From Cyanobacteria bacterium UBA6446 (GTDB lineage Bacteria; Cyanobacteriota; Vampirovibrionia; Gastranaerophilales; Gastranaerophilaceae): a stretch of DNA of 64,000 bases. The stretch is from assembly GCA_002438405.1 (NCBI GenBank), contig DJOE01000004.1, positions 1 through 64,000 of the forward strand, read 5' to 3'. Both the position numbers and the translations under genes were made by a program. This document shows positions 27,801 to 35,564 of the stretch, piece after piece. Every line of letters begins with the position of its first letter. Within the stretch, counting starts at the first letter, position 1. The notes under the pieces were generated by a model. The model saw nothing but the letters and a program-made list of their open reading frames with translations. It had not been told where the DNA came from and made no database searches.

Positions 27801-28357
27801 ATTGCAGATTCAACCCTTTGTTCAACAGTTTTTAATTCATTTGTAGCTTGGTCTATTCGTCTATCAAAATCCGCAACACCTGCAATTTCATCGATAATAC
27901 CTCGGCGAACTTTTGATGAACACATAACAATACTTGTTACGTCGTTTTGCATCATAACATTGTAACTATTTGGAGTAATATTATATTTTTCTAAAATAGA
28001 ACGAATATTAGTTAATGTATCAATTTTGTCGTTTAGATAATATGTACTTGCATATCCTTGGTTAGTTTTGCGAATTCTACGCATTACTGAAAGCTCATTA
28101 TTTCCGTCAACTTCACCAAAAATAACTTTAACCGATGCTTCATTTTTATTGTTGAAAGTAGTAATGAAATCTGACAAATTTTCAATACGCAAAGCAGAAC
28201 CTGTTCTAAGCCCCAAAGCAAACATAATACTATCAATGATATTACTTTTACCAGAGCCATTTGGTCCTGAAACTGTCGTAAAACCTTTTAACAGGGGAAT
28301 ATCTGACTTATTTGCAAATGATTTAAAATTATCGATTTCAAGTTGTTTTATGTACAT
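24842..28357 (-). CDS. smc: Chromosome segregation ATPase SMC
   Basis: The SMC subunit of bacterial condensin organises the nucleoid. The N-terminal head starts MYIKQLEIDNFKSFA with Walker A GPNGSGKSN. Long coiled-coil arms flank a hinge at about residues 500-650 (GATLPINTVMNAHLEGVHAP and VDEEFNLALDIAFGG). The C-terminal head has the signature LSGGEKALTALAL and Walker B FYALDEVDASLD. I chose the ATG at 28357, where homology begins, giving 1171 aa; a start 19 codons upstream would add a non-homologous tail. First gene of the smc-scpA-scpB-protease unit, all overlapping. Confidence 0.97.
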   Translation of the reverse strand: MYIKQLEIDNFKSFANKSDIPLLKGFTTVSGPNGSGKSNIIDSIMFALGLRTGSALRIENLSDFITTFNNKNEASVKVIFGEVDGNNELSVMRRIRKTNQGYASTYYLNDKIDTLTNIRSILEKYNITPNSYNVMMQNDVTSIVMCSSKVRRGIIDEIAGVADFDRRIDQATNELKTVEQRVESAMLILTEVEKTLEQLKSEREVALKYKKLQEEKNGLESQVSTVKFFDLKRNLEIAHDNILQANKKLKEEQINKKDIDEKIKLINQKYTELDAKLKEQGEDERNKLKDAQSDLSARIQTKKNAIDYSDTQIHKGLQSIENAKNGIQSYKKKIEDERLNIKLAHDKVGIIETQLKEKKAELAKKLEDISGLSSTADKYIQERNDVSRSLDSLKDKDNELLKQSLPKENELKNLKKDLDEARAFIEQAENAKANFSDNKSLKEMQVSDLKKEMDELKEIQTKTMKDLDDIKTSIDDYDHDVRAAYRKFTEMETQKKAMSSTAGATLPINTVMNAHLEGVHAPLMQLGRVDEEFNLALDIAFGGRLTHIVVDDPHAAYVAMELLNSSRSGRATFIPLNKIKKAPTRLQLPKNKGVIDFAINLVDFDDIYLDAFFYAVGDTLIVEDAESAEPLMGKYRMVTLDGKLYEKSSAITGGYVKKSMFGFGKNDDKDLERAKAKLDELQKKYDTSVIKKRELEDKLDKIRSAYSASSTEYAKAKLELSNMTSQFENSQSLLETKKTFVAENEPKIEILNKELDKIELKRVELADFIQQAQDKLAELDNLLNDKDLKDLKEKTQGIEDEIRRLNNNLMNVNNEIQGFENTIKFNEQLITSKEEDIKNTIKNNETLEKDKETYKSEIVQLEEQLNTLSDKIAVIDEKIGELVKQKEEIHKSLVGLQTNSAVKASDIDRINESIESFKARRRELEPQLKEAADVLSDSGVDVDKLEPVQISIDELNAKIQRLDKRMQELGDVNMRAIVSYEEKSARKQELDTQINTLSTERQSILDKMNGFEQQKKEAFMTTFTAINENFKDIYHQLSEGDGKLILENEKDPLSAGMTIEAKPRDKITNNKLGALSGGEKALTALALVFSIQKYLPAPFYALDEVDASLDTMNVERIADMIQKQSANTQFVVVSHRRPMIEAAHRTIGVTQKEKGKTKVTGVKIRDDENEQ

Positions 28358-28503
28358 AAATCTACCCAAGTATAGTCTTTTACTATTATGACAGGATAAT
28401 AGCAGGCATGTCAAACTTGTGTAGGATTATTTACATTTTGAAATCATAATTTTATGCAAATAAGAATACACTTTTAGCAATTCTTGCAAAGGTTTTGATT
28501 AAT

Positions 28504-29766
28504 TTAGTTTGTAGATTTTTTAGAAATAACAAGAGCATTAGATAAAGCAATACCTCCAGGTTGATGCGGGTGATTAACAATTTGCCCCTTTACGTACATT
28601 ACAGTTGAACCTCCTCCATCAAGGTTAATTGCATTTGTACACCCTAATGACTTCATGAATTTTGCAAGTTCAACTAACGTAAGACCGACAGAACTTCCTT
28701 CCCGTCCGTCAACTGCCACTAAAATAAGATCATTATCCTCGGTGTAACCGATTGCAGTTCTTGGGTTTCTCCCCCCGATAGATTGAAGTTTTTGTGCTGT
28801 CATGTCTATAAATATTTGGTTATCTTTTAATAAATATGGACCTCCACTTATAATATGTTGAACATTTTCCCACTTTGGATTGGTTTTAATTTCAATGTCA
28901 ACATAATCTGCACCAAAGAGTTTGCCTAATTTTGATTTCGGACCAACAAGAACATAACCATTCTCCGGAATGGAAAGGGGATTGGCAGAAGCAGCCGTAA
29001 TTTTATTTCCAACAATTTGAAGTTGGACACCGTATTGTGGTGATGCAGGGGCATATTTTCCCCAATCCCGAGTATAAGCTAAAATATATGAGGATAACAT
29101 TCTTGGCTGATTAATATTATCAATTTTTATTTCTTGGTTATTTCCGATAATTTTTCCATCAAGTTGAACTCGTCCAACATCATAACCATCTTTAAAGATT
29201 CCAAGAGCAACTCTGTCATATATTGGACCTGTATAAATTTTTTGGTTAATCATAAGAGTTCCTAAAGGAACACCTGTTTGAGGTTTGAAAAAACCTCCAT
29301 TGATTGCAACAATAGAATTTGTTCGTTGTGCAATATTTCGAACGGTTCTTTTGTTTGGAAGGGTTACAGATGCAATTGCAGGTTTAACTTCATAGTTTGA
29401 AGCTACTTTGTTATTCATTTCAACAACATTGATTTTAACCGGCTTACCGTTGTAGTATTTAACCATCTTGATATGTTTAATTCCGGTATCAACATTGTTG
29501 ATTACATACCCTTTATATTTAGATTTAATTCTATTCTCAAATTTTTCTTGTCTAATTTGAGGATTCATTTCCTCTTTAATATATTGGCTCATTTCCTTTA
29601 ATGTAGAAGTTGTTATAGAATTATTCGCAATTAAATCATTCGCAAAAAGTGGAGGTATAAAAATTGTGTGTGTCAGAACTAATGTTACAAAAAGCGAAAG
29701 AGTTAAGACATATTCGCAAGTCCTGAACGGTAAATGTATTTGTTTGTTTTCGAGTAGTGTATCCAT
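28504..29766 (-). CDS. Secreted phosphodiester-glycosidase (NAGPA/DUF2233-like) domain protein
   Basis: A 420-aa exported protein with an N-terminal hydrophobic segment (LTLSLFVTLVLTHTIFIPPLFA). The C-terminal ~270 residues match the NAGPA-like phosphodiester glycosidase domain: INGGFFKPQTGVPLGTLM, RVALGIFKDG, ISGGPYLLKD, RNPRTAIGY, LILVAVDGR and the closing NLDGGGSTVMYVKGQIV. Members of this family cleave sugar-1-phosphodiester bonds, and bacterial forms are linked to exopolysaccharide or cell-wall glycan turnover. The start has AAGGTGA 5 nt upstream. The leader upstream can fold (29829-29868). Confidence 0.87.
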   Translation of the reverse strand: MDTLLENKQIHLPFRTCEYVLTLSLFVTLVLTHTIFIPPLFANDLIANNSITTSTLKEMSQYIKEEMNPQIRQEKFENRIKSKYKGYVINNVDTGIKHIKMVKYYNGKPVKINVVEMNNKVASNYEVKPAIASVTLPNKRTVRNIAQRTNSIVAINGGFFKPQTGVPLGTLMINQKIYTGPIYDRVALGIFKDGYDVGRVQLDGKIIGNNQEIKIDNINQPRMLSSYILAYTRDWGKYAPASPQYGVQLQIVGNKITAASANPLSIPENGYVLVGPKSKLGKLFGADYVDIEIKTNPKWENVQHIISGGPYLLKDNQIFIDMTAQKLQSIGGRNPRTAIGYTEDNDLILVAVDGREGSSVGLTLVELAKFMKSLGCTNAINLDGGGSTVMYVKGQIVNHPHQPGGIALSNALVISKKSTN

Positions 29767-29828
29767 AATATCACCTTAGGGTGTAAATTACTTCGGATAC
29801 CTTTTTGTTTTTAGAGTGGGGTGGGGAA

Positions 29829-29868
29829 TAACACTCATCAGAGACCTATAAGGGCTAATAGGGTGTTC
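29829..29868 (-). promoter_or_regulatory. Possible structured leader upstream of the phosphodiester-glycosidase gene
   Basis: On the minus strand AACAC / GTGTT encloses an inner hairpin CCTAT-TAGCCCTT-ATAGG about 65 nt before the start codon. I could not match it to any riboswitch class, so this is structure only. Confidence 0.25.
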
Positions 29869-29935
29869 CTACTATTATTGTAACATATTTTTACAAATAC
29901 TTCAATCCTTTTAACATCAAGGCTTTTACAAATCT

Positions 29936-29960
29936 AAATAGTGGTATTTGTACACTATTT
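29936..29960. promoter_or_regulatory. Inverted repeat AAATAGTG...CACTATTT
   Basis: Perfect 8-bp arms separated by 9 nt in the gap between two minus-strand genes. The shape suits a dimeric regulator site; the four-fold GntR protein is encoded 0.65 kb away, but a link is speculative. Confidence 0.35.
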
Positions 29961-29980
29961 AATAATAATTTTGAATACAA

Positions 29981-30013
29981 AAAGGACGTCAAATTAATTT
30001 CTGACGTCTTTTC
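29981..30013 (-). terminator. Terminator after the 138-aa hypothetical gene
   Basis: GACGTCA / TGACGTC stem; on the minus strand it is followed by CCTTTTTG. Confidence 0.75.
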
Positions 30014-30030
30014 AATATAGAAGTTATTTG

Positions 30031-30447
30031 TTATTTATTTGAAATAAATCTTTGAACAATTTTGACCAATTCCGGAGAATTATTTTTATCTAGAGATTCT
30101 TCAATTTTTACCGGAGTATTATTTAATCTAAAAATATCAAAAGTTGCGTGTTTGTCATTTCTAATTATATCTAATTCTGCTTGTTTACCGAATTTAATTT
30201 CTCTAATACTATAATTTGTTTTGCCAATTGTACCTACAATAAGTCCTAAACCATTATTTTTTCTGGTTTTAGATATATTTTGAAATGCATTATTTACAAG
30301 TTTTTCAACATCTGGAGTTTTTGAAGTAAATGTTATAGAATCTCCGGTATTTGCATCTCTATATATCGGTGTAGATTTCTTTTTACCACAACAATTTATA
30401 CTAAATAAATTAGAATATACAGGGGTATTTGTAATTTTTGTAATCAT
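30031..30447 (-). CDS. Hypothetical protein with N-terminal TFTSK motif, 138 aa
   Basis: Not recognised. The first ~25 residues are MITKITNTPVYSNLFSINCC, followed by GKKK and DSITFTSKTPDVEKL (motif at residues 39-43). The remainder is a compact alpha/beta-looking domain (GLGLIVGTIGKTNYSIREIK) ending in KIVQRFISNK. A ribosome site (GAAAGGAT) precedes the ATG and a terminator follows. It belongs with the proteins here that share the SFTG-like segment. Confidence 0.7.
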   Translation of the reverse strand: MITKITNTPVYSNLFSINCCGKKKSTPIYRDANTGDSITFTSKTPDVEKLVNNAFQNISKTRKNNGLGLIVGTIGKTNYSIREIKFGKQAELDIIRNDKHATFDIFRLNNTPVKIEESLDKNNSPELVKIVQRFISNK

Positions 30448-30593
30448 TGTAAATCCTTTCTCTCATTGTTAGATTTAATAAATGTATATTTTACACTTAT
30501 TAAACGGCAAAATGTTTTTAGTGTCAACGGAATATTGCAATTCTTGAACTTTTATTAAATCTATAACGAGATGAAAGATTTTACACAAAATCA

Positions 30594-31769
30594 TTAATTA
30601 TTAGCTTCTTCGTACATTTTTGCATATTGAGGATTTACAGCAAGCCATTTGAATGTTTGAGCTTCAACTTCTGGTATATCTATTACAAAAGTTCCACCGT
30701 AACGACCTCTTGAAAATACAAGATAACCTTCTTTTGCTAAGTTATGAAAGGCCTTTCTAATTGTATTTGGGCTTAAATCCAATGATTTTGACAATTCCAT
30801 AATAGATGGAAGTTTATCCCCGATTTCATAATCCTGTGCAATCATTCGTTTTATATGATTTTGCGTTTTTTCATAGTGATAAAATGCGGTATCTTGTGCA
30901 GATGCAAAAATAGATGTTTCTGGTTTTTGAGAATAGTTACCACTCTGAGGAAGTTTAATTACAGATGTTCCATAACGACCTCTTCTTGCAAGTAATATTC
31001 CTCTATCAATTAAAACCTTTAATGCATCGTGAACGGTTTTAATACTTGCTTTTAAGCCTTTTGATAACACGGAGTGAGATGGAATTTTATCGCCGACTTT
31101 TAAATTTTTTGAAATATATGCTTCCAAATCTTTAACAACCATATCAACTAAAGTTTCAGAACTTTGTTTAGGCGCAGAATTTTTAACATCAAAATCTAAA
31201 CTTTCTAGAACCCAACCATATTCATTTGAGTTTTTAAATTTATGTCTGATTATTTTTTGAGTTGCCAAATATTCAAGAGCAAGCCTTGTTGTATTTGCAG
31301 AAAAACCGATAATCGTTGCAATTGTACGAGATGACGGTAATTGTGAACCGATTTTAAAACCGTCAGTTAAAATATATCGTTTAATCTCTTCAACAGCAAG
31401 TTCTCGCTTTGAAGTTAATTTACGAATTGTAGAAGATTTATTTTCTGCATTTTTTACCAATGTTCCAATGCACTGTTTTGATTCTACATAGCCTAAATCT
31501 TCAATATAACGGAAAGAATTTTGCATTGTTCCTATACTTACACCCAAAAGATAAGCAAATTCTGCTTTAGATGGCAATACATTGTTTACAGAAATCTTTC
31601 CACAAGATAAATCATGTTCAAGCCATGACATTAACCATTTTGCAATAACAACAGATTTAGATTCAAAAATATTTTTCAAATCAGGCAAATCTATATCTAT
31701 GCTTGAAATATCAATCTTTGTTAAAGATGATTTTTGCGGAAAAATATATTCATTATCTTTTGAGTTCAT
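30594..31769 (-). CDS. Regulator with four tandem GntR-type winged-helix domains
   Basis: A 391-aa protein in which the GntR DNA-binding domain appears to occur four times, at residues ~41-106 (VLPSKAEFAYLLGVSIGTMQ), ~122-189 (QLPSSRTIATIIGFSANTTR), ~208-274 (KIPSHSVLSKGLKASIKTVH) and ~297-366 (KLPSIMELSKSLDLSPNTIR). Each has the G.xLPS entry to the recognition helix and a wing ending near (R)YGT or similar. Units 3 and 4 are closest to each other (ARRGRYGTSV, FSRGRYGGTF). There is no effector-binding or aminotransferase domain, unlike FadR, HutC or MocR proteins. Start backed by AGGTAGAATTTT. It is divergent from umuC. Confidence 0.85.
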   Translation of the reverse strand: MNSKDNEYIFPQKSSLTKIDISSIDIDLPDLKNIFESKSVVIAKWLMSWLEHDLSCGKISVNNVLPSKAEFAYLLGVSIGTMQNSFRYIEDLGYVESKQCIGTLVKNAENKSSTIRKLTSKRELAVEEIKRYILTDGFKIGSQLPSSRTIATIIGFSANTTRLALEYLATQKIIRHKFKNSNEYGWVLESLDFDVKNSAPKQSSETLVDMVVKDLEAYISKNLKVGDKIPSHSVLSKGLKASIKTVHDALKVLIDRGILLARRGRYGTSVIKLPQSGNYSQKPETSIFASAQDTAFYHYEKTQNHIKRMIAQDYEIGDKLPSIMELSKSLDLSPNTIRKAFHNLAKEGYLVFSRGRYGGTFVIDIPEVEAQTFKWLAVNPQYAKMYEEANN

Positions 31770-31911
31770 AAAATTCTACCTACTTTCACGTTCTAATAAT
31801 ATACTATGTGTAAAAAAACATCAAGATATTTTTTGCTATTTTATTTACTTATATTACAAAGATTTAATTAAAATTGACTTGAAATGCTTTGTGATGAATA
31901 CTTATATTGTT

Positions 31912-33105
31912 ATGGTTAAACAAAAATATATAGCTTTAGTTGATTGTGACTCTTTTTTCGTATCATGTGAACAAAAAAGGAACACAAATCTAAAAGGTCA
32001 ACCGGTTTGTGTGCTTTCAAATAATGATGGCTGTGTTATTTCTCGATCAAGAGAAGCTAAAAAAATGGGAGTAAAAATGGGTGAACCATTTTTTATGGCA
32101 AAAAAGGAACACCCCAAAGCTATTTACATAACAGCAGACCATGAATATTATAAAAATGTGTCAAATCAAGTTATGGCATTATTAAAAGATTTTAGCCCAT
32201 TTGTTCAAATTTATTCTATTGACGAAGCATTTATTGATTTAACAGGACTTACAAGACTTTATAAGAGAAATTACTACAAACTTGCTAAACATTTACGTTC
32301 TAAAATTCTTGAAGAAGTTGACATTCCGGTATCAATCGGAGTGAGTTCAACTAAAACCCTCTCAAAATTAGCTTCAGATAAAGCAAAAAATATCAGTGGA
32401 GGAATTTACTTAATTGGCAAACGGAAAATCAAAAAAGAACTTCAACATACCAATATTGAAGAAATTTGGGGAATTGGCAGAAGATTAACAAAAAATTTAA
32501 AAAGACATGGAGTTCTAACAGCAGAAGAATTAGTAGAAAAAACAGACAAATGGCTTGATTCTAAAATTGGAATTCACGGAATTGAAATGCGCCACGAACT
32601 GTTAGGAGAAATGGTTTCTCAAGTCACAAATGAAGTTAAAGCTCCTAAATCTATTCAAAATACACGAGCTTTCGGAATTTTTACAAATAATTTTAATTTT
32701 ATAAAAAACGAATTGAATAAACATATCCACACCTCATGCCGGAAACTTCGAAAATATGAAACTAAGTGCTTGCAAATTGGAGTAATGTTGAGAACAAAAG
32801 ATTTCAGAGTTTGTTATACAAAACAAGACCTTATTACACCAACAGATTTTGAACTCGAGATTTCAAATATCGCAATTAATCTTTTAAAAGAAATTTATAA
32901 TCCCAATATTTTATATAGAAGTACGGGTGTTATTCTAGATAAAATTGGGGAACAAGGCTCTGAACAACTTTCACTATATTCAGATAACACCATTGAAACA
33001 AAAAAGAAAAATCTTGCAAAATGCTTTGATAAACTGGAATCAAAATTTGGCAAAAATATTGTACAAACAGGATTTACAGTAAAAAACAATACATCAAAGA
33101 CATAA
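31912..33105 (+). CDS. umuC: Y-family DNA polymerase, UmuC-like
   Basis: An error-prone lesion-bypass polymerase. Conserved blocks are ALVDCDSFFVSCEQ (first catalytic Asp), YSIDEAFIDLTG (second catalytic acidic pair) and SIGVSSTKTLSKLASDKAK, then a helix-hairpin-helix thumb (EEIWGIGRRLTKNLKRHG) and a little-finger domain. The C-terminal ~60 residues are of UmuC type (TGVILDKIGEQGSEQLSLYS). I start at the ATG at 31912, where homology begins (397 aa); ATG 31894 is an alternative. A TTGACT (31874-31879) with a weak -10 is nearby. No umuD lies beside it and no LexA site is recognised. Confidence 0.92.
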   Translation: MVKQKYIALVDCDSFFVSCEQKRNTNLKGQPVCVLSNNDGCVISRSREAKKMGVKMGEPFFMAKKEHPKAIYITADHEYYKNVSNQVMALLKDFSPFVQIYSIDEAFIDLTGLTRLYKRNYYKLAKHLRSKILEEVDIPVSIGVSSTKTLSKLASDKAKNISGGIYLIGKRKIKKELQHTNIEEIWGIGRRLTKNLKRHGVLTAEELVEKTDKWLDSKIGIHGIEMRHELLGEMVSQVTNEVKAPKSIQNTRAFGIFTNNFNFIKNELNKHIHTSCRKLRKYETKCLQIGVMLRTKDFRVCYTKQDLITPTDFELEISNIAINLLKEIYNPNILYRSTGVILDKIGEQGSEQLSLYSDNTIETKKKNLAKCFDKLESKFGKNIVQTGFTVKNNTSKT

Positions 33106-33166
33106 AGCTTAACATAGTAGCAAATTTTATTTTCTCGGGTTTTAAATCAGTATCAAAGGAGTTGTT

Positions 33167-33589
33167 ATGCCATTAAATACCAATTCAATACAAGTAGATA
33201 GATTTAAAGCAATTAGAACTAGAGCAGAAAGAGCCATAACCGCTCTTGATACCCCTCTTAGTCCAGATGAAGACAGTACAAAATATTTAGCTGACCATCT
33301 TAAAGATTGCTTAAAACACCCAACAACAGGATTAATGGCTTATAATGACGCATTTATTAGTCGAGGTCAAGAATATCCGGTATATTATAGAAAAAACTTG
33401 GAAATGGCTAAAAAATTTCCAGATATTAAAAATTTAATGAATGCTCTTAATGATAAATTAAAAGAACTTTACCCTAAGACAAGAAAAGCAAGGGACTTCA
33501 TTATAGAAACAAATAGAATTCATTTTGATGTAACAGAAGAAACAAGACACAATTTTAGACGATTATTATTCAAATCTACAGGACTATAA
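33167..33589 (+). CDS. Hypothetical protein, tandem paralogue 1 (140 aa)
   Basis: Not recognised. It is a soluble, basic, helical protein with ribosome site AAAGGAG 7 nt before the ATG. It is homologous to the next gene: HPTTGLMAYNDAF matches NPTRGMIAYKENI, and LYPKTRKARDFIIETNRIHF matches LYPKTMEARKFLIESERVTF, with similar C-termini (RRLLFKSTGL / RRTIFKLFGI). The two genes abut (TAA-ATG), indicating a local duplication and an operon. Confidence 0.75.
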   Translation: MPLNTNSIQVDRFKAIRTRAERAITALDTPLSPDEDSTKYLADHLKDCLKHPTTGLMAYNDAFISRGQEYPVYYRKNLEMAKKFPDIKNLMNALNDKLKELYPKTRKARDFIIETNRIHFDVTEETRHNFRRLLFKSTGL

Positions 33590-33997
33590 ATGGTTATAAA
33601 AACACATTGTTTTGATATAAACTCACTTAGAAAAGAAGCATATCTTACCACGGTTGCTTTGAATTCATCTAAAGCAAAGGCAAGCCGTGAACATATTACA
33701 AACTATATGGTAGGAAGCATTGTTAATCCTACAAGAGGAATGATTGCATACAAAGAAAATATCAACACTTCCCCTATAAATAGCTCACTTGATTACCATA
33801 GGAATATGAGTTTTATAATGGAACTTAATGACATCAAAAAATTATTTAAGATGTTTACATTAAGAGTCAATAAATTATACCCAAAAACAATGGAAGCTCG
33901 CAAATTCCTTATTGAATCAGAAAGAGTTACTTTTGACAATGTGTCAAAAGTAAAACACAACCCAAGAAGAACCATATTTAAACTATTTGGAATATAA
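33590..33997 (+). CDS. Hypothetical protein, tandem paralogue 2 (135 aa)
   Basis: This protein is the diverged duplicate of the preceding gene (roughly one third identity by eye over ~100 residues). Its ATG follows the upstream TAA directly, so translation is probably coupled. No membrane segment is seen. The third gene of the unit begins 13 nt after its stop. Confidence 0.72.
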   Translation: MVIKTHCFDINSLRKEAYLTTVALNSSKAKASREHITNYMVGSIVNPTRGMIAYKENINTSPINSSLDYHRNMSFIMELNDIKKLFKMFTLRVNKLYPKTMEARKFLIESERVTFDNVSKVKHNPRRTIFKLFGI

Positions 33998-34010
33998 AGG
34001 ATTATGATAA

Positions 34011-34340
34011 ATGAGAATTACTAAAATAAGCCCCAATTTCACAGCAGAACAAATTAATAAAAAGAATCAAACAGATTATCTAAGCTTGTTTCACGAAAAG
34101 ACAAAAAATTCTGCAGATATGACAGACACAATAGTTGTTCCTAGAACCATATTTAAAGGTTATTTAGGAATTATGACAGGAACAACATTAGTAACTCTCG
34201 GCTCTATTGCAAGCAAACACCCAAAACTAGGAAAAACATTAACAACAGCTGGATTATTAACGTCATTATACGGAACTTGGGCTTTTGTAAGACCATACAT
34301 TATCAGAGAGAGCAAAGGTGTTGAAACATCTAAAAAATAA
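34011..34340 (+). CDS. Small membrane protein with N-terminal NFTAE motif, 109 aa
   Basis: The N-terminus MRITKISPNFTAEQ resembles the SFTG-like starts of other proteins here. Residues ~48-66 (YLGIMTGTTLVTLGSIAS) and ~76-95 (LTTAGLLTSLYGTWAFVRP) are two likely transmembrane helices separated by a short basic loop. AAGGAT lies 8 nt before the ATG. It is the last gene of the three-gene unit starting at 33167. Its function is unknown. Confidence 0.7.
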   Translation: MRITKISPNFTAEQINKKNQTDYLSLFHEKTKNSADMTDTIVVPRTIFKGYLGIMTGTTLVTLGSIASKHPKLGKTLTTAGLLTSLYGTWAFVRPYIIRESKGVETSKK

Positions 34341-34429
34341 AGATTTTAGAGAATATTCAAGTTGACAATATTCGCCAATTATACAATAATACCAACAGAA
34401 GAGATTATTTTTAGAAAGGTGTGGATAGA

Positions 34430-35473
34430 ATGGGAAAGATAATTTTGACAGGTGACCGTCCAACAGGAAGATTACATGTCGGACACTATGTAGGTTCATT
34501 GAGAAGACGTGTAGAACTTCAAAATCAAGGTGGTTTTGACAAAATATATATTATGATTGCAGATGCACAAGCATTAACAGACAATGCAGAACACCCAGAA
34601 AAAGTTAGAGATAATATTATAGAAGTTGCTCTTGATTATCTTGCTTGTGGTCTTGACCCAGAAAAATCTACAATCTTTATTCAATCTATGATTCCGGAAT
34701 TAACCGAATTAACATTCTACTATATGAATTTGGTTACAGTTTCAAGATTGCAAAGAAATCCTACCGTTAAAACAGAAATCAAAATGAGAAACTTTGAAAC
34801 AAGTATTCCTGTGGGATTTTTCACATATCCAATCAGCCAAGCTGCGGATATTACAGCATTTAAAGCAACAAGTGTACCTGTTGGCGAAGACCAAAAACCA
34901 ATGATTGAACAATGCAGAGAAATCGTTCACAAGTTTAATAATATTTATGGTGAAACTCTTGTTGAACCGAATATTATTCTACCTGAAAACAGTGCTTGTT
35001 TAAGACTTCCGGGGATTGATGGCAAAGCTAAAATGAGCAAATCTCTCGGTAATTGCATCTATTTATCAGATGAACCGGAAGACATTAAAAAGAAAATTAT
35101 GTCAATGTTCACAGACCCTAATCACTTGAGAGTGGAAGATCCTGGAGAAACTGAAAATAATCCGGTATTTATCTATCTTGATGCATTTAGTAAGCCGGAG
35201 CACTTCAAAGAATTTTTACCAGATTATGCAAATCTTGACGAATTAAAAGCTCACTATCAAAGAGGTGGACTTGGAGATGTTAAGGTCAAGAAATTCTTAA
35301 ATAATGTAATTCAAACCGAGTTAGCCCCAATTCGAGAGAGAAGAAAAGAATGGGAAAAGAGAACACCTGAAGTTTATGAAATCCTTAAACAGGGTAGTAT
35401 TGTTGCAAAACAAGCTGCAGCAGAAACGCTCCATGATGTTCGAAAAGCAATGAAAATAAACTATTTTGAATAA
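34430..35473 (+). CDS. trpS: Tryptophanyl-tRNA synthetase
   Basis: A class I synthetase that charges tRNA-Trp. It has GDRPTGRLHVGHYVG (HIGH-type motif), VPVGEDQKPMIEQCREI and AKMSKSLGN (KMSKS). I start at the ATG at 34430 (347 aa) with AAAGGTG 9 nt upstream; a GTG three codons earlier overlaps that site. The protein is of the common bacterial length with a slightly extended C-terminus. It ends at a strong terminator. Confidence 0.96.
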   Translation: MGKIILTGDRPTGRLHVGHYVGSLRRRVELQNQGGFDKIYIMIADAQALTDNAEHPEKVRDNIIEVALDYLACGLDPEKSTIFIQSMIPELTELTFYYMNLVTVSRLQRNPTVKTEIKMRNFETSIPVGFFTYPISQAADITAFKATSVPVGEDQKPMIEQCREIVHKFNNIYGETLVEPNIILPENSACLRLPGIDGKAKMSKSLGNCIYLSDEPEDIKKKIMSMFTDPNHLRVEDPGETENNPVFIYLDAFSKPEHFKEFLPDYANLDELKAHYQRGGLGDVKVKKFLNNVIQTELAPIRERRKEWEKRTPEVYEILKQGSIVAKQAAAETLHDVRKAMKINYFE

Positions 35474-35479
35474 TTTAGA

Positions 35480-35513
35480 AAAAGCCTTGCAAATAAAAGC
35501 AAGGCTTTTTTAT
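35480..35513 (+). terminator. Terminator after trpS
   Basis: AAAAGCCTTGC / GCAAGGCTTTT stem with an 8-nt A-rich loop and T-run. Confidence 0.9.
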
Positions 35514-35564
35514 TAGCCAAATGGCGAAGTGTTTTATTCTATTAAACTTAGTAAAATTGTTAAA

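Noticed and set aside
28358..28414. 19-residue N-terminal extension of SMC
   Set aside because: SMC proteins begin at the equivalent of MYIKQLEIDNFKSF; the added residues are Cys/Ser-rich and unlike the family.
29767..29880. Riboswitch upstream of the phosphodiester-glycosidase gene
   Set aside because: It can fold, but I could not match the conserved cores of TPP, cobalamin, c-di-GMP, c-di-AMP or glycine riboswitches.
31582..31911. Extended N-terminus of the UmuC-like gene
   Set aside because: The extra 110 residues lie antisense to the GntR gene and share no homology with Y-family polymerases, which start at MVKQKYIALVDCDSFF.
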